Part shown: positions 51,001 to 59,255 of the stretch, piece by piece
Layout: every line of letters begins with the position of its first letter
Numbering within the stretch: position 1 is the first letter of the stretch
Source of the DNA: Opisthorchis felineus
Lineage: Eukaryota > Platyhelminthes > Trematoda > Opisthorchiida > Opisthorchiidae
Length of the DNA: 64,000 bases
Assembly: GCA_004794785.1 (NCBI GenBank)
Contig: SJOL01007330.1
Location: 513,376 to 577,375, forward strand
Reading direction: 5' to 3'
The notes under the pieces: model-generated
The model's database searches: none
What the model was told of the DNA's origin: nothing
The model's input: the letters and a program-made list of their open reading frames with translations, nothing else
Position numbers and translations under genes: made by a program

Positions 51001-53473
51001 ACGAAAACAAGTTACCAACACGGTTAGGAAACTGCACCGATAAGCTTCCGTCTGCTGTATGCAACCTGGCTATATACTAGAATGAACAGAGTGGTTAACG
51101 TATGACCACCCTGATGATGCCGAATGTTTGATCCTGCGCGCTGCTTGTCCCATTTACACATAGCCAGGTGTCATCACAGCGGGAGGCAAGAAGCGTTAGT
51201 GGAAGTAGTCTTCCTGAAATCTAGCGACAGACTGCTGAAAATGGCAGGCTGTGCCCAAAGTTATATGTGATTTCATAACCTCTAGATTAGCAGATACTGA
51301 AAGGCAGAAAATTCAAGCAGTTCAAATATTTCGGGTGGGTAAAAGTCATACAGGCCTCTTTGTACCTTGTTTATCTTTCTTCCAATGGTTCAGCTTGCAT
51401 TCACTGAGACTACAGTCTACACCCTTCGCAGTACCTTTTTACAAATGTTTATTATCCCTTAGCCACATCATTATCTCAACCCCAACAGTGACGGTTGCTG
51501 GATCCATCCAAATGTTTGAGACATTCCAAATCTCCAAAGAGTTTGTCTTTTGCTGACTGTGGATAAAAACTATGAAGGCGTCAACTCCAATTATATGGGC
51601 ACGGGTGCGGTAAACAAGGGGTGGAGATTGTGGGGAGATTTGAAAATTTTGATGGAGATTTCGTCCCTTCTTTGAAGCTAATCTATGCTGAAAAGTTAAG
51701 AAAAGCTGTTCATCTGTTTTGGCCTTAGCGGGAATCATCAGCAGTGCGCACCTCAAGAGACTCCAGAGAGTCTCGAACCGGCGATCTCCCAATTGCTAGT
51801 GGTTTGAACACTTATCCGTTCGGCCACGAACAGCTGATCATTACTGTGGTTATCTCGTACCTAGGCAGGATATAGTGACACTCTTGAAAAAAGCCTGGTC
51901 ATTTAAAAGAGGGTTTACTTCTGTGGTATTTACCACTGTAACCCACGAACGTACAAGGCACACGCACGGTTTCAGTGCATCAGTTATGAATGGGCTTTTT
52001 AAAACACCGCAAAGTGGTTCGACATCCCGATCCTCAGGTTCCTAATTGGACCTACAGCACACCAAATGCAAATAGATGTTTACAACACACACTAGAGACC
52101 CATCCATGCACCTGAAAACCTTCGTACCCTGATGTGCTGATTGTCTAACAAACAACTGACATACTGTTTCTATCATGATAAACCAGTAACCAATCAGTGG
52201 CCGCCTCAGTCAAACGTGAATTAAAGCCTACCACATAAAAAAACCGGACGTTCTAACTGTCACGCTAACATCCTAGTGAACTTTCATGCTCAAGACCAAT
52301 TTTCGTGATACTTCTCGATGGTGAGAATGCAAAAATCAGAAAGCTTGCTATCGAATGGGTTTCAGTCCTGAATAAACGGTATAGGTAGATGGAATGACCT
52401 TCAATCATACAGAAATGTTTTTCAGATGAAAGGAAAGCATGTCAATGCATACCGTGGATGGGGACAATTCCTAGAGGTACTACATAGTCATTGTTAAGTG
52501 GTTTGTTGAGTCGTTTCAGGTAAATTGCTTTCTTCAGGATTCAGAAAGCCAGCTGATTCATTCGACCTTGAGACATGTTGCCAAACAAAACAAAAAGACG
52601 ACTTGGGTTTTGCCGTTTGTGAATGCTCACAAAACGACGAAACTTGTTTTTGGCGTTACTACTCATTTCACATTTCTGACTTTAAACATTCTTCTCTCAG
52701 GACTTGCTTGGGCTTATAAGTGGATCAGCTGATTGCACAAAACTTTCCCAGAAGGAATCCTTTTTTCGGTAACCCAGGGGCCAAGCTTTTGAAGCCGTCT
52801 AGCACACCGCACAACCCACGATCGTGCTGACCAAAATCAGCTTCGCATATTGCTAATCGGATTGTCTACATCATGAAAATTACGTAAAATTCATGCCGAT
52901 TTATAAAATACCGAACACTAAGAACAGCACGTGGAAAGGGGGGAGTGTAATGAAAAGGACGTTTTGATAAACTATGCCCCACTGCAGCATACGAAGATTG
53001 TAGACGACTGGCTTGGAAAGTTATACAATGTATTTACATTCTTACTTCACGCTCGGTTCAATAGATTTGACTTCAATGTTTTACGGATTAGTCAGTTAAA
53101 AAATCGTAGAACATTGCATTGCATTGTGCCACGAACGCAAATCGCCAGCACGCTCTACATTCTAGAGGAATCGGTTGTAAAGTACGTCGGGTGAGGAAAG
53201 AACTTTAAGATCAAGCTTACCCGGAAGACAGACAGCACCACATAAATGTCGGTCGCACACACAAAATTGAGGTGGCCCAAAGCTAACCCAGCAGTCAATG
53301 TGCTGCCGACAACTTTTGGTTGGACATTTCATAAAATCCGGATGGGTTTGCGCGCTTGATTCACACACATTTCCCGGCGTGTATTGTGCAGAGTCCGGAT
53401 AAACAAATGCACTCATCCATAATATGATCGAAAAGTAAATTTCCGGTCTGGATGTCACTATATTATCATGCAT
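20906..53473 (-). CDS. WAP plus seven-CCP protein with GPI-like tail, LEV-9/Hasp-like (10-exon model)
   Basis: The join, 5' to 3', is 53473-53221, 43008-42835, 38724-38506, 37587-37438, 36440-36381, 32040-31867, 29506-29422, 25214-24823, 21762-21532, 21051-20906: 1884 bases, 627 residues. Every junction is GT-AG and every phase agrees (phase 1 throughout except one phase-2 intron inside CCP 5). Domain order: signal peptide, eight-cysteine WAP domain, seven CCP (sushi) domains each with four framework cysteines and a Trp, then a small-residue linker and hydrophobic tail ending at the stop. As I recall, WAP followed by serial CCPs is the layout of LEV-9 (C. elegans acetylcholine-receptor clustering) and Hasp (Drosophila synaptic cleft). 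An extracellular scaffold at synapses or the cell surface is therefore inferred, not shown. The tail suggests GPI anchoring, unlike those secreted proteins. Introns, including a 10.2 kb first intron, are full of SINEs. Confidence 0.82.
21532..21762 (-). CDS. Exon 9: CCP domain 7
   Basis: 231 bases, acceptor ccacttttcag, donor CCGG|GTAAGC, phase 1-1. It encodes SCRTRPPPAPGARVRF, GRYECFVGHTLRV, a polar insert, then IRCLHGEWVGIPVFCEP. It can splice in phase to the tail exon at 21051 or to the optional exons at 17901 and 17467. Confidence 0.88.
21763..24822 (-). other. Intron 8 of the CCP gene
   Basis: Apart from the possible cassette at 22726-23006, no feature was recognised. Confidence 0.5.
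22726..23006 (-). CDS. Possible cassette exon, Ser/Gly-rich, out of phase
   Basis: It has a good acceptor (aatcatgtgttctcag) and a good donor (GACAG|GTGAGA) 281 bases apart. It is open from phase 0 to phase 2: GSGSQTRNVGFTDWSS, then APPNASFMDGILSQPEQ. It lies between exons 8 and 9 of the CCP gene, whose flanking introns are phase 1, so inclusion would shift the frame and hit a stop. It is either chance or a regulatory cassette. Confidence 0.2.
24823..25214 (-). CDS. Exon 8: rest of CCP 5 and all of CCP 6
   Basis: 392 bases, acceptor attccataag, donor CCCAG|GTGGGC (weaker than the others), phase 2 to phase 1. The first codon completes TCDPDT; CGLIDNKTSWLPQPIPTC closes CCP 5. CCP 6 is enlarged: HCYLFTVDHGDVLLMHKPN, a long insert with SENYPQLESIGN, then AQLNVTCHRGYQLVN and CMDGVWSVRSKC. 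Confidence 0.88.
25478..25665 (-). mobile_element. S3 tRNA-derived SINE, best copy
   Basis: On the minus strand it opens with tagctaagtggttagagcgc (25633-25652, a near-perfect pol III A box) and has ggttcgaacc (25599-25608, B box) at tRNA-like spacing. The body then reads ctctcggcttcccctgtc toward the 3' end. A spurious peptide through it reads WLEREFTDLKVRGSNP, a type I recall from fluke gene predictions. It sits in intron 7 of the CCP gene. Confidence 0.85.
25775..26170 (+). mobile_element. S2 SINE-like copy, plus orientation
   Basis: The longest plus-strand S2 copy: ttgctgagtcattgttcgag, cactggtggagtagtgctaa (A-box-like), tgtccggactcgaaacccc (B-box-like), then cttggtgtggactcactag and ggacagttggagaggcgc. 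It lies about 110 bases from an S3 copy. Confidence 0.65.
26171..27329 (-). other. Intron 7 sequence, nothing recognised
   Basis: No exon-like frame with CCP features was found on the minus strand here. Confidence 0.45.
27330..27930 (-). mobile_element. S1 SINE, head-to-tail dimer
   Basis: Two S1 units in the same orientation. The first runs to gagtgacgacttctcaggcg; the second contains gagaagcactgtatagatg, aatcatcagcagtgtgc, ttcgaacccgagac (B box) and cgttcggccaagaacggc (A-box side). The second ends with an internal 32-base duplication. Confidence 0.75.
27821..27884. repeat. 32-base perfect tandem duplication inside S1
   Basis: The unit starting agtctaattaattcgcactc occurs twice in a row (27821-27852 and 27853-27884), differing only at the last base. 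A recent slippage or repair event inside an old SINE. Confidence 0.95.
27931..29421 (-). other. Intron 7 sequence, nothing secure
   Basis: A minus-strand frame at 28979-29227 (LSKGTVLRETEALFQKNRE...) is open and Lys/Arg-rich but matches nothing and lacks clear splice sites. Confidence 0.4.
29422..29506 (-). CDS. Exon 7: CCP domain 5, first part
   Basis: 85 bases, acceptor gtttgtttattcag, donor TTTAC|GTAAGT, phase 1 to phase 2. It encodes RDCGPVPTVVNGRVTAEK then FGSRAAF. The intron falls just before the second cysteine of the domain, a common CCP split site. This exon is short and was found by looking for the missing half of CCP 5. Confidence 0.88.
29952..30254 (-). other. Open frame in intron 6, unrecognised
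   Basis: A 100-codon minus-strand frame starting at an ATG: MKFPPRYEFTPVF, then IYLAPIEDVQFDEREWMQLL. It has no known domain and no CCP cysteines. An acceptor-like cctgcag near 30205 does not give a phase fitting the CCP gene. It may be chance. Confidence 0.15.
30330..30537 (-). mobile_element. S1 SINE relic with hairpin and C tract
   Basis: Degraded S1 landmarks (aatctcacgaatctcc, ttcttgagtgcgagcttctc) enclose an imperfect inverted repeat. aactcacacaagtcgcttgg (30441-30460) pairs with ccaagcaacttgtgagtt (30498-30515). A run of C follows at 30528-30537. Confidence 0.5.
30935..31165 (-). repeat. R1 repeat, minus orientation
   Basis: It reads as reverse R1: gggtcgtgggttgcgacag and ttatcagcaacgtt (head), then acccaattcgtttgcagctg and tttcgcgaaagac (tail). 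It is diverged and lies in intron 6 of the CCP gene. Confidence 0.6.
31867..32040 (-). CDS. Exon 6: CCP domain 4
   Basis: 174 bases, acceptor tccctgtag, donor AAAG|GTAGGT, phase 1-1. A textbook CCP: ITCPRLDAPENGG, VKVHCNHGYELIG, QCLATGKWDGERTIC. Confidence 0.92.
32120..32350 (-). mobile_element. S1 SINE copy, diverged
   Basis: gcaactgtttcagccctg, catcatcagcagcc and ttgactcgctactcgacag follow the S1 order. It starts about 80 bases 5' of CCP exon 6. Confidence 0.5.
32351..36380. other. Intron 5 of the CCP gene, nothing recognised
   Basis: Several short plus-strand open frames occur (for example 33093-33419, 34381-34659 and 35606-35968). None shows a known domain. An inverted R1 head fragment (agggttttcagtatccttat) is at 35228-35265. 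Confidence 0.4.
36381..36440 (-). CDS. Exon 5: CCP domain 3, last part (60 bases)
   Basis: A mini-exon with acceptor cacttctacag and donor CGAC|GTAAGT, phase 1-1. It encodes CLRVCQADGTWSGHDTIC, supplying the Trp and closing cysteine of CCP 3. Together exons 4 and 5 give six cysteines, an extra pair (in ADCGP and GCLR) that could form a third disulfide. Confidence 0.88.
36815..37100 (-). mobile_element. S1 SINE copy
   Basis: It has tgtacagctgtctcatccc, atttcgaacccgcgacc (B box), aaccctttgaccgcgagg (A-box side), gctcttacttagacagg and tccttgagtgacttctg in S1 order. It lies in intron 4. Confidence 0.7.
37438..37587 (-). CDS. Exon 4: CCP domain 3, first part
   Basis: 150 bases, acceptor attttttggctag, donor ATTG|GTAAGT, phase 1-1. 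It encodes VNCGPIRDPPHGHLVF through LAVCAEGFIADCGPSS and stops before the Trp and last cysteine, which are in exon 5. Confidence 0.88.
38506..38724 (-). CDS. Exon 3: CCP domain 2
   Basis: 219 bases, acceptor taaactgaag, donor GAAA|GTAAGT, phase 1-1. It encodes CFSPPYMPN, a basic RTRSRPRPEQ insert, then GEVIEIVCQPGYKDL and CVGSEWRVTKLNC. The linker from CCP 1 is a single Thr, unusually short. The acceptor lacks a strong pyrimidine run but is the only one that keeps the first cysteine. Confidence 0.85.
38725..39254 (-). other. Intron 2 sequence, nothing recognised
   Basis: No supported feature. Confidence 0.45.
39255..39600 (-). mobile_element. S1 SINE copy
   Basis: A long, well-kept copy: gagaagcactgtacaattg, ggaatcatcagcagtgcgc, ccgttcgaccatgagcggc, gtgattagctctcaccgag, atgcttcaatcaagg and ttgtgtgacaacttctcag in order. 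It lies in intron 2. Confidence 0.75.
39601..41604. other. Intron 2 sequence, nothing recognised
   Basis: Only short, featureless open frames on either strand. Confidence 0.4.
41605..41755 (-). mobile_element. S3 SINE copy
   Basis: gaggacgagggctaatatac, gccaggctactcaaatctag and ctaaccactgagttacctcg (A-box region, reversed) match the S3 order at 25.5 kb. The B box is damaged (gggtttcaac). Confidence 0.75.
41756..42834 (-). other. Intron 2 sequence, nothing recognised
   Basis: No supported feature. Confidence 0.4.
42835..43008 (-). CDS. Exon 2: CCP domain 1
   Basis: 174 bases, acceptor cacacacacag, donor TGCA|GTAACC, phase 1 at both ends. It encodes SRCKPPIAPLNGTVRFNG through AEYTCEVGFVVRG, CLATLSWSGEDPSC. 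The NGTVR start just after a WAP domain is the arrangement I recall from LEV-9/Hasp proteins. Confidence 0.9.
43945..44185 (+). repeat. R2 repeat, copy 1
   Basis: It shares an extended block with 48.5 kb: gatacaaaacgatacggctg, then acccagactgtctgactgcg, the tgttgaaataaac segment and a GATGA-rich end. AATAAA near the end suggests a transcribed 3' terminus of some retroelement. Confidence 0.55.
44594..44888 (-). CDS. Possible exon with two membrane segments, unrecognised
   Basis: A good acceptor, tgctaacatcttgcag, contains an animal branch-point-like tgctaac. It opens a minus-strand frame: VFPSHSFDGMYALHLIF, a hydrophobic stretch (MLTAILLYFSPVWIHFSGL), a polar loop, a second stretch (TIVYMIIFFHIWLLNI), then a stop. 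An in-phase GTAAAA donor after YGFIT could join it to a small frame at 44506-44420 (VCVNETGSDQL). It sits in intron 1 of the CCP gene on the same strand. I do not recognise the family; a chance frame is possible. Confidence 0.25.
45410..45860. mobile_element. S1 SINE, inverted pair
   Basis: A minus-oriented S1 copy (gtgtacagctgtttggc, cgcacttagacaggacagg) meets a plus-oriented copy (cgcgagttaatcccaccac, ggtcagccgctagtcgcc, ggaggttcgaaacttcg) around 45600. Both outer arms could pair in RNA. Confidence 0.7.
45861..47534. other. Intron 1 sequence, nothing recognised
   Basis: Open frames on both strands (for example minus 46566-46757 and plus 47270-47470) have no known domain. Confidence 0.4.
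47535..47785 (+). mobile_element. S1 SINE copy, plus orientation
   Basis: gagaagtcatcactcgaac, cagcacgtgaccacg, a diverged A-box region, ctaaccgggaggttgtaag (degenerate B box), then cctgatgattcgcagtg and gtgcagctcttttc follow S1 order. Confidence 0.6.
47967..47999. repeat. (TA)n microsatellite
   Basis: Uninterrupted TA array in intron 1 of the CCP gene. Confidence 0.95.
48530..48785 (+). repeat. R2 repeat, copy 2
   Basis: Diverged match to 43.95-44.19 kb in the same orientation: atccagactgtgtaactgc, tattgaaataaattg and tgctgacagtgatggtgagg. Confidence 0.55.
48786..51639. other. Intron 1 sequence, nothing secure
   Basis: It includes a TA-rich array at 49362-49392. A minus-strand frame at 49518-49808 is open, but its only splice-like site, GCAGTAAGT, reads equally as donor or acceptor, and neither reading gives a CCP or WAP peptide in phase. 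Confidence 0.4.
51640..51910 (-). mobile_element. S1 SINE copy
   Basis: It has ggaatcatcagcagtgcgc, agtctcgaaccggcgatc (B box), cgttcggccacgaacagc (A box side) and gtacctaggcaggatatag. On the minus strand gtggccgaacgg and cggttcgag sit at tRNA-like spacing. Confidence 0.75.
51911..53220. other. Intron 1 sequence near exon 1, nothing recognised
   Basis: A plus-strand Cys-containing frame at 52525-52719 was seen but has no recognisable domain. Confidence 0.4.
53221..53473 (-). CDS. Exon 1: signal peptide and WAP domain
   Basis: It starts at the ATG at 53473. Residues 1-29 include the hydrophobic core IYFSIILWMSAFVY followed by PDSAQ, a likely cleavage region. The rest holds eight cysteines in WAP (four-disulfide core) order. 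Between the third and fourth lies CRQHIDC (five residues, Asp before Cys, typical of WAP), then CVC in place of the usual CC, then CDRHLCGAVC with the family three-residue final gap. The donor CCGG|GTAAGC leaves phase 1, giving CLPENSRCKPP when joined to exon 2. Confidence 0.85.
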
Positions 53474-56167
53474 TTGGGTTGTATTCGATTACTGCGATTA
53501 AAAACATGCAGACCACCCATTAAATACCCGTCCTGCTAGCGTGGTACGACCTTATGGCACATTCTGATTTTCTATTGGCCGACTGTGCCCAACCAATCAC
53601 CATCATTCTAATTTGTCTGGCTTGAAAAGCGTTTTACCCATCTACTGGACCACGCCAAATCGTCTGAATTACCAGTAGCTGGGAGAAGCAGGTGATTCAG
53701 TTTAATGTTCATCCGGAGGTTTGATATAGTCTGTTTCGTTAAAGCTCCAACCACCACTAAAAATGTTACTGTCCGTTGGAGGGTGAAAAATCGAAGCCTT
53801 ACGGTGAGGTTACTCAAGTTAATTTATCAGAAGAACGGGGGACTAATGCAGAAGTCGTCATTTCCGAGAGAACAGAAAACACTCTGTCGATCTGATATGA
53901 GTGTGTGAATATCTGGTCAATAATCAACACTAATCATTCGATCTGACGTATGAAGGTTTGACGAAATCATTTGTCATTTGTCCCACCAATTACTCCAATT
54001 TTTTCCAAATATGCAGTAACTGTATATTACTTGGTAGCAATGACTCGATACCAATCGGCAAATGCGAACGGTACACTGGTTCAATCCTTGAGATCTGCTT
54101 GACTATTCCTATAGTCCTATTCCTATTGCTATAGTTTCGATGACAGCACGATGACAAACATTAATGTTTAATTAGGGATAAATAATGCAATAATCAGCTA
54201 GGATTGGTTACTACACTAGACGATTCGGAAACACGGATGACCGTTGGCCAGGCAACCAAAGTCGCATCTAATTGGGCGCCATGATTTGGCTTAGAAGGCC
54301 GCTGGGCGACTGAGTTGATCCATTCGTGTCACATGACCAGGGTGGATTCAGGAATCGTTTTTGATAGCATGGTCGCGATCGTATTGCGACTGGTTCGGCT
54401 GTAGTCAAGTGACGCCGTTGGATCGATACTGGCGTTCTCCAGGGTAGTCGGCAGATGACGTGGAACTACTTGTTTGGATTGGTCTGGTGACCAGTTTCAC
54501 TTATGTGTGACGCGACCAAGCTTTTAGCTGAACCGTTGGATTTCTAATAAATGACAAGCGATAGTCACAGTGATTTTATGTGTAGCCGTCAGATGTTCTT
54601 TGCTGCACCTAAACAAAGTGTGATTGACCGACAATTTTCAGTCTTCTGCCTTCATAATCTGCGAGCACCTACACGTACAATAACGTGGAAACAAGGTGGA
54701 CTTTAGCGTTGAATACAAGTCCACCTATGTGTAATTTTTTTCCGACACTGTGAGAACTAATCGCGGTTCATGAGTGTATGCGGAAGACCGACGCACAGCA
54801 GTGGTCTTGCGTAGCCGGGACACACCTGCTTAGCAATTGTCAGATGAGATGACCTTCTGCTTTTCTCCAGATACGGACATCTTGTCCCCTACAGTATTCT
54901 TATCAAGTTAGATAAGTGCTCCGTGATTTCGGTCAGTCCTTGGTGCATGTGTATTGAAAGCTAAACCTGTGACGGGGTTTTACTCGGTGTTTTTATTCGC
55001 TGACTGAGCCATCATTCTTGTTGCTTTTCCGCGTAGGAGCCTGGATGTAAAGTAACGGTAACTTCCCAAGTTTCATTCTGTGACAACGGTGGAGGTAACT
55101 TCCGGTTTAGCTCAATACGGAACCGTTGGTGCAACAAAGGCTTGAACCAACTGAAGATGTCACCTGACCTGGATGTGGATGCAAAATCGCCCAACTTAGC
55201 GAACAAAAGAGCAACCCAATGCTACACTACGTTGAAGAGGAGTGGCAAACAAACTTTTTCCCCTGTGAATCTGTTTCAAACAAGAGTAGCATAGGTAACA
55301 GGAATAAGAGCGAGGATAATTGACGGACTGGGGTGCGATCAGCAGTGCAGGCGGAGCTGAACTTCTTGTGTGACCACCGGATGAATCCTGGAAAGGACAA
55401 TCCTAATCTATAATCACCGTAAGCTTGAAGAGTTCTGTATCAAATTCATCGCAAGTCTGGTTACCATTAGACAGAAACCAACGGAGATGACAACAGAGAA
55501 CTCCCGAGGCCTCATCAGTGTACACTAAATATCACTATTTCACCCAAAAACAAAAACTGTTCTGCTGTCAGTTGTTTTGCTCATTTTTATGAAGTGCGTT
55601 AACCGTTTTCTAAGCCCGTATTTATGAACCTCTTCCAGGTAATATCACTGCCTCCGAAGATGACCAGATGCATCAAGCAACCAAGAGTTCGTTCTTGAGT
55701 CAAAGGATTGATTCAAATAATGTTATGGGTGTCTACGACAGGGTGAGTTCCAGGGACTGGTCTTTGCATCCAAAGCAGACCGACGCTGGTTGTTTAAATT
55801 GGAGGCTCGATCTAAAATACAACCTTCAATGTTCCTCCAACTGGATGGCTGAGTATTGATGAAGAAACTGTCGTTTTGATAGAAGATAAAACGATTTTTC
55901 CGCGAATTGGTTAGAACGAAAATTAACCGTTAACAAAACATTCACATGTTGAGTTCCACAAACTAGTTGCTGGGAGAACATGTCGTCACAGTAACTAATC
56001 TCCAGACCTGCTTTCTGGATCTGTTTGTAGAACTCAATGCGGAAGGCAGGAATCGTTGGGCGAGCGCGGGAGTGATATGTGTAGACAAATTTTATGGAGA
56101 TATGACGGATTGGGTAATTCAGAACACATTTGAAACAAAGCAACGGAATTCATTAACAAAGAAAACC
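53474..56167. other. 5' flank of the CCP gene and intergenic sequence
   Basis: The promoter and 5' untranslated region of the WAP-CCP gene should lie just above 53473, but I see no TATA or initiator that stands out. A minus-strand frame at 55012-55206 is weakly CCP-like but lacks cysteines. Confidence 0.4.
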
Positions 56168-56282
56168 ACCCATAAGGTTACTTAAATCTCTTCAACAGCC
56201 CACGACAAGTTTCACCGTTCTTGGGGCTCATTAGGTGAGTGAAACCTCCGAGTTTCCATGGAATCTATGCCCCACTTGAGTA
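56168..56282 (+). repeat. R1 head fragment
   Basis: acccataaggttacttaaat, cttcaacagcccacgac, cttggggctcattaggtg and ctatgccccacttgagt are R1 head sequence. It is cut off at 56283, where an S3 copy begins. Confidence 0.7.
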
Positions 56283-56430
56283 TCTCCGCCTGTCACGTGG
56301 AAAACCCGGGTTCGAGTCCCGACCTCTGCTTCTCGACTTCCCTTGTTTAGGCTTGGGCAACCTGGCACTAGTCCAGCCCTCGTGCTTCCTTCTGGCGGCA
56401 TGGCAGCTAGGCACCGGAAGGGCGTTACAG
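56283..56430 (+). mobile_element. S3 SINE copy, 5' truncated
   Basis: It lacks a recognisable A box but keeps gggttcgagtcccgacctc (B box), cttgggcaacctggcac and ggaagggcgttacagctgaa. It follows the R1 fragment with no gap, so one inserted into the other or they moved together. Confidence 0.75.
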
Positions 56431-58909
56431 CTGAACGCTTTCCTTTCCTATTTTGAGATTACTTTTATGTCGATTTTAGAAATCAAACAGCATGAAGTAA
56501 ACCTCGGCTTATTTGTAGAGTAATGGACCAACAAGTTCAATACAAAACCAACACTGGTTTATACTCAACGGCGGCTACCAGTGGGCTACTGGGAGACAAA
56601 TCGACTTTACGCTCAGTTGGCATTCAATGAAAAAATGAAACATGTGGTTGTCTAAAGAGATCTGACCATCTTCCGGGTCATTTTTCGGGTTTGACAGCCA
56701 CAAAAGCGGAACTCAAGCACTGAATAATAAATATTCCGCTTACACGTTTTTCACTCTGGTGGCTGAAAAAAAAACAGCAGTCAAGAGTTACTGTTACTAT
56801 GTTTAAAATTGCCTAATAAACTGAGCGTCAGCATTGCTGTGTAATGGCTTCCATCAACAGATTACAATGCCCAGTGCATTGGTATCTAACTGGACAAAGC
56901 CCACATCGTCACAAATTTCCAAACATTTTCTGGCAGGCTTGTCAAAGACAATTACCGAGCCGTCGTTTGAGGTACTGGGTGAAGTAATCACGTTACTTGA
57001 GCGGGTATGCGCTTCCTCAGTTCAGATGTGATAATTTACTCACTTTCAGCGTGGGTTGATGGAGTAGTGGTTAAAAACTTTGTCCTCATTTGAAACTCCG
57101 TCGCCGCCAAGGATAAGCACTGCTGATGAGCACTGACATGGGTGATACCCTGTTCTCCATCTTTGTGCGCCAGTATAGTCCAGAGCGGTAGGAACGTGAC
57201 TGTTCGTAATGCCAACACTAAGGGTTCCCCTTAGCAACTATCTTGTGGTGTTTCCGAAAATAACAGTTACACTAGGTAGATGGAGTAATTCGTAGTTTTT
57301 CTGGTTTCACGAACGTGTTTGATGAGAATCCATACTGATCGGCGCTGACCTGGACATCTCTAGCGGAAACTTCAGGAGACTGTTAAAAGATTGCCTCCTC
57401 ACCCAGGATCTATCCACAAGTGAAGCTCAGGACATTTTCGATTCGAAACGATATTTTACTTTGAATTCAAAAGCGAAATGGGAAGCAAACCAGACTGGTG
57501 TTTTCACTACGCTGAAATTGCACAAATTGATCTCGTTGCCTATTGTTATATTCACTCGTACAGACTACACAGTCCCAAACCGTAATCTACGGCTTCCAGA
57601 CATCTTTTTGAATGTTACAACATCGGAACGTTAGAAAATGGCGCCTTCAAAAGCCGAATCGTAGCTTACTTACAAAAAATTAGAGCAGCAATACGTTTCC
57701 GATTAGAAAGTACGGTCATATTATGTAATATGCACTTTAATTTGCATGCTTAAACTGTTAATAAATAAGGAGCTGTAGGTCTGGAAATTTTAACACTCGA
57801 TACGCAAGCTAGTTTAGTCTATGTCGATGACATAGAAAAGTACTGTGGTACGATAACTGAAAGTCTACAGACAGGCCATCCTGCACACCACCATATTCCT
57901 GTTCACGGCAGGAATTGAAACTCGCAGCTCCCGGAGGCTATGCCTTCCTAATGAGCCCCAAACAGAGCAAAAACTGGGGTGGGTCGTCTGCAGGTTTTGA
58001 AGAATTGTCCCAAATGATTGAATTCAGAAGCAAAAGAGACTGTTGAATATCATCTCGAAGTGATTCCAAAGCGGCATGTGTACTCTACTTTATACGTAAG
58101 ATATCAATGTGTCATTGATCACGCGTAACTTCACCGCGTCTCCCGCAATTTCATCATGAACATATGCCTAAAAGTCAACAAAATATGGGAAAACCGTTGC
58201 CCGTTTGATGTAGAGTTACTCGTTGGTGTCTGATCAGTTGGGCTTTGATCTCTTCGTCGAGCTTGGTAACTAGCTTTCAGAAGCCTCATCATCAGATGCG
58301 GTGACACCATCGGTGCCCATTTGTGTGGGTACTTCCTCCATACTTGTTTCATTTTATGTAGTTTTCAAAGACCAACTGATATCTATGGCCAAAAGGAACT
58401 CATCTTTTTTGGAATCCCAGTGGTCCGTTGTCATTTGTGCTACGTTATGGAATGTATTCCCCACTTTCGATCGTTAACTTAACAGCATCTTTTCGAGGAC
58501 TTTGTTGCAGATGTTTTTGTTTTTGAGAACAAAAAATGCAGTACATCCTTTTATACGAAAATTCCGACTGGGAGATTAGGTCAGTACAATGAATGGCTTT
58601 CTTTCTCAAAAAATTTCCTATTGCAGGACTTCAGAAGAGGAGATTTCTTACCATTGGTATCACAACTGTCCATCATTTGCGTTGAACAAGAAAATTTAGA
58701 GAAGTAATCCCGCACATTCCGTCGGACAGCTACGAAGCCCAAGAGTTCTTGTGCAAACACCTGTGGATCAACTGGACACCGTCACTTCTGTGGTGTTTCA
58801 TCAACTTAACGGGAAGCAGCAGATTCGCAAACGTTCAAGCATCATCATCATAAGGCTCAGAAACGTCACTTCCCTTTTTATAAAAAGAGACCGTTGTTTT
58901 CCTAAGGGA
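56431..58909. other. Non-coding, nothing secure
   Basis: Two overlapping minus-strand frames at 57036-57237 are open over the same bases. I recall similar peptides (HVSAHQQCLSLAATEF) from fluke gene predictions, so this may be another dispersed repeat. Nothing else stands out. Confidence 0.35.
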
Positions 58910-59255
58910 AACTTCTCACAAGGTTGCTGAAAACTCTTCGACAGCCACGCTAGGTTTCGCCCTTTTTGGGGCCCGTTAGGTAGGCGCGGTCCCCGAGTTT
59001 CCGTTTGACTCATGTTCCACTTGAACCTAAATTGCACAGATTTTGAAAGTTGTCACAAACAAGAAATTTAGTCGAGTCTCCCGTGAAAACCAAATTGATT
59101 TGCAAATGAGTGTATTTGTCGAAATCAGTCCAATTTGGTTTGAAGTAGAACATAAGGTTGACGGAAACTCGGGGATTGCGCCTACCTGATGAGCCCTAAG
59201 ACGGGCGGAACCGGTCTTGAGCTGTCGAAGTTTTCAGCAACCTTGTGAGTAGTTT
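58910..59255. repeat. R1 hairpin (head-outward inverted pair)
   Basis: A forward head (cacaaggttgctgaaaactc, cttcgacagcc, ttaggtaggcgcggtccccg) at the left is matched by its reverse complement at the right (cggggattgcgcctacctg, gagctgtcgaagttttcagc, aaccttgtgag). The arms are about 140 bases each with a short centre. In transcripts this would form a long stem. Confidence 0.85.

Noticed and set aside
55012..55206. Minus-strand frame with a CCP-like phrase (LPPPLSQNETWEVTVTL, HPGSYA)
   Set aside because: It has no cysteines where a CCP needs four, lacks clear splice sites, and lies 5' of the signal-peptide exon. At best a decayed domain.
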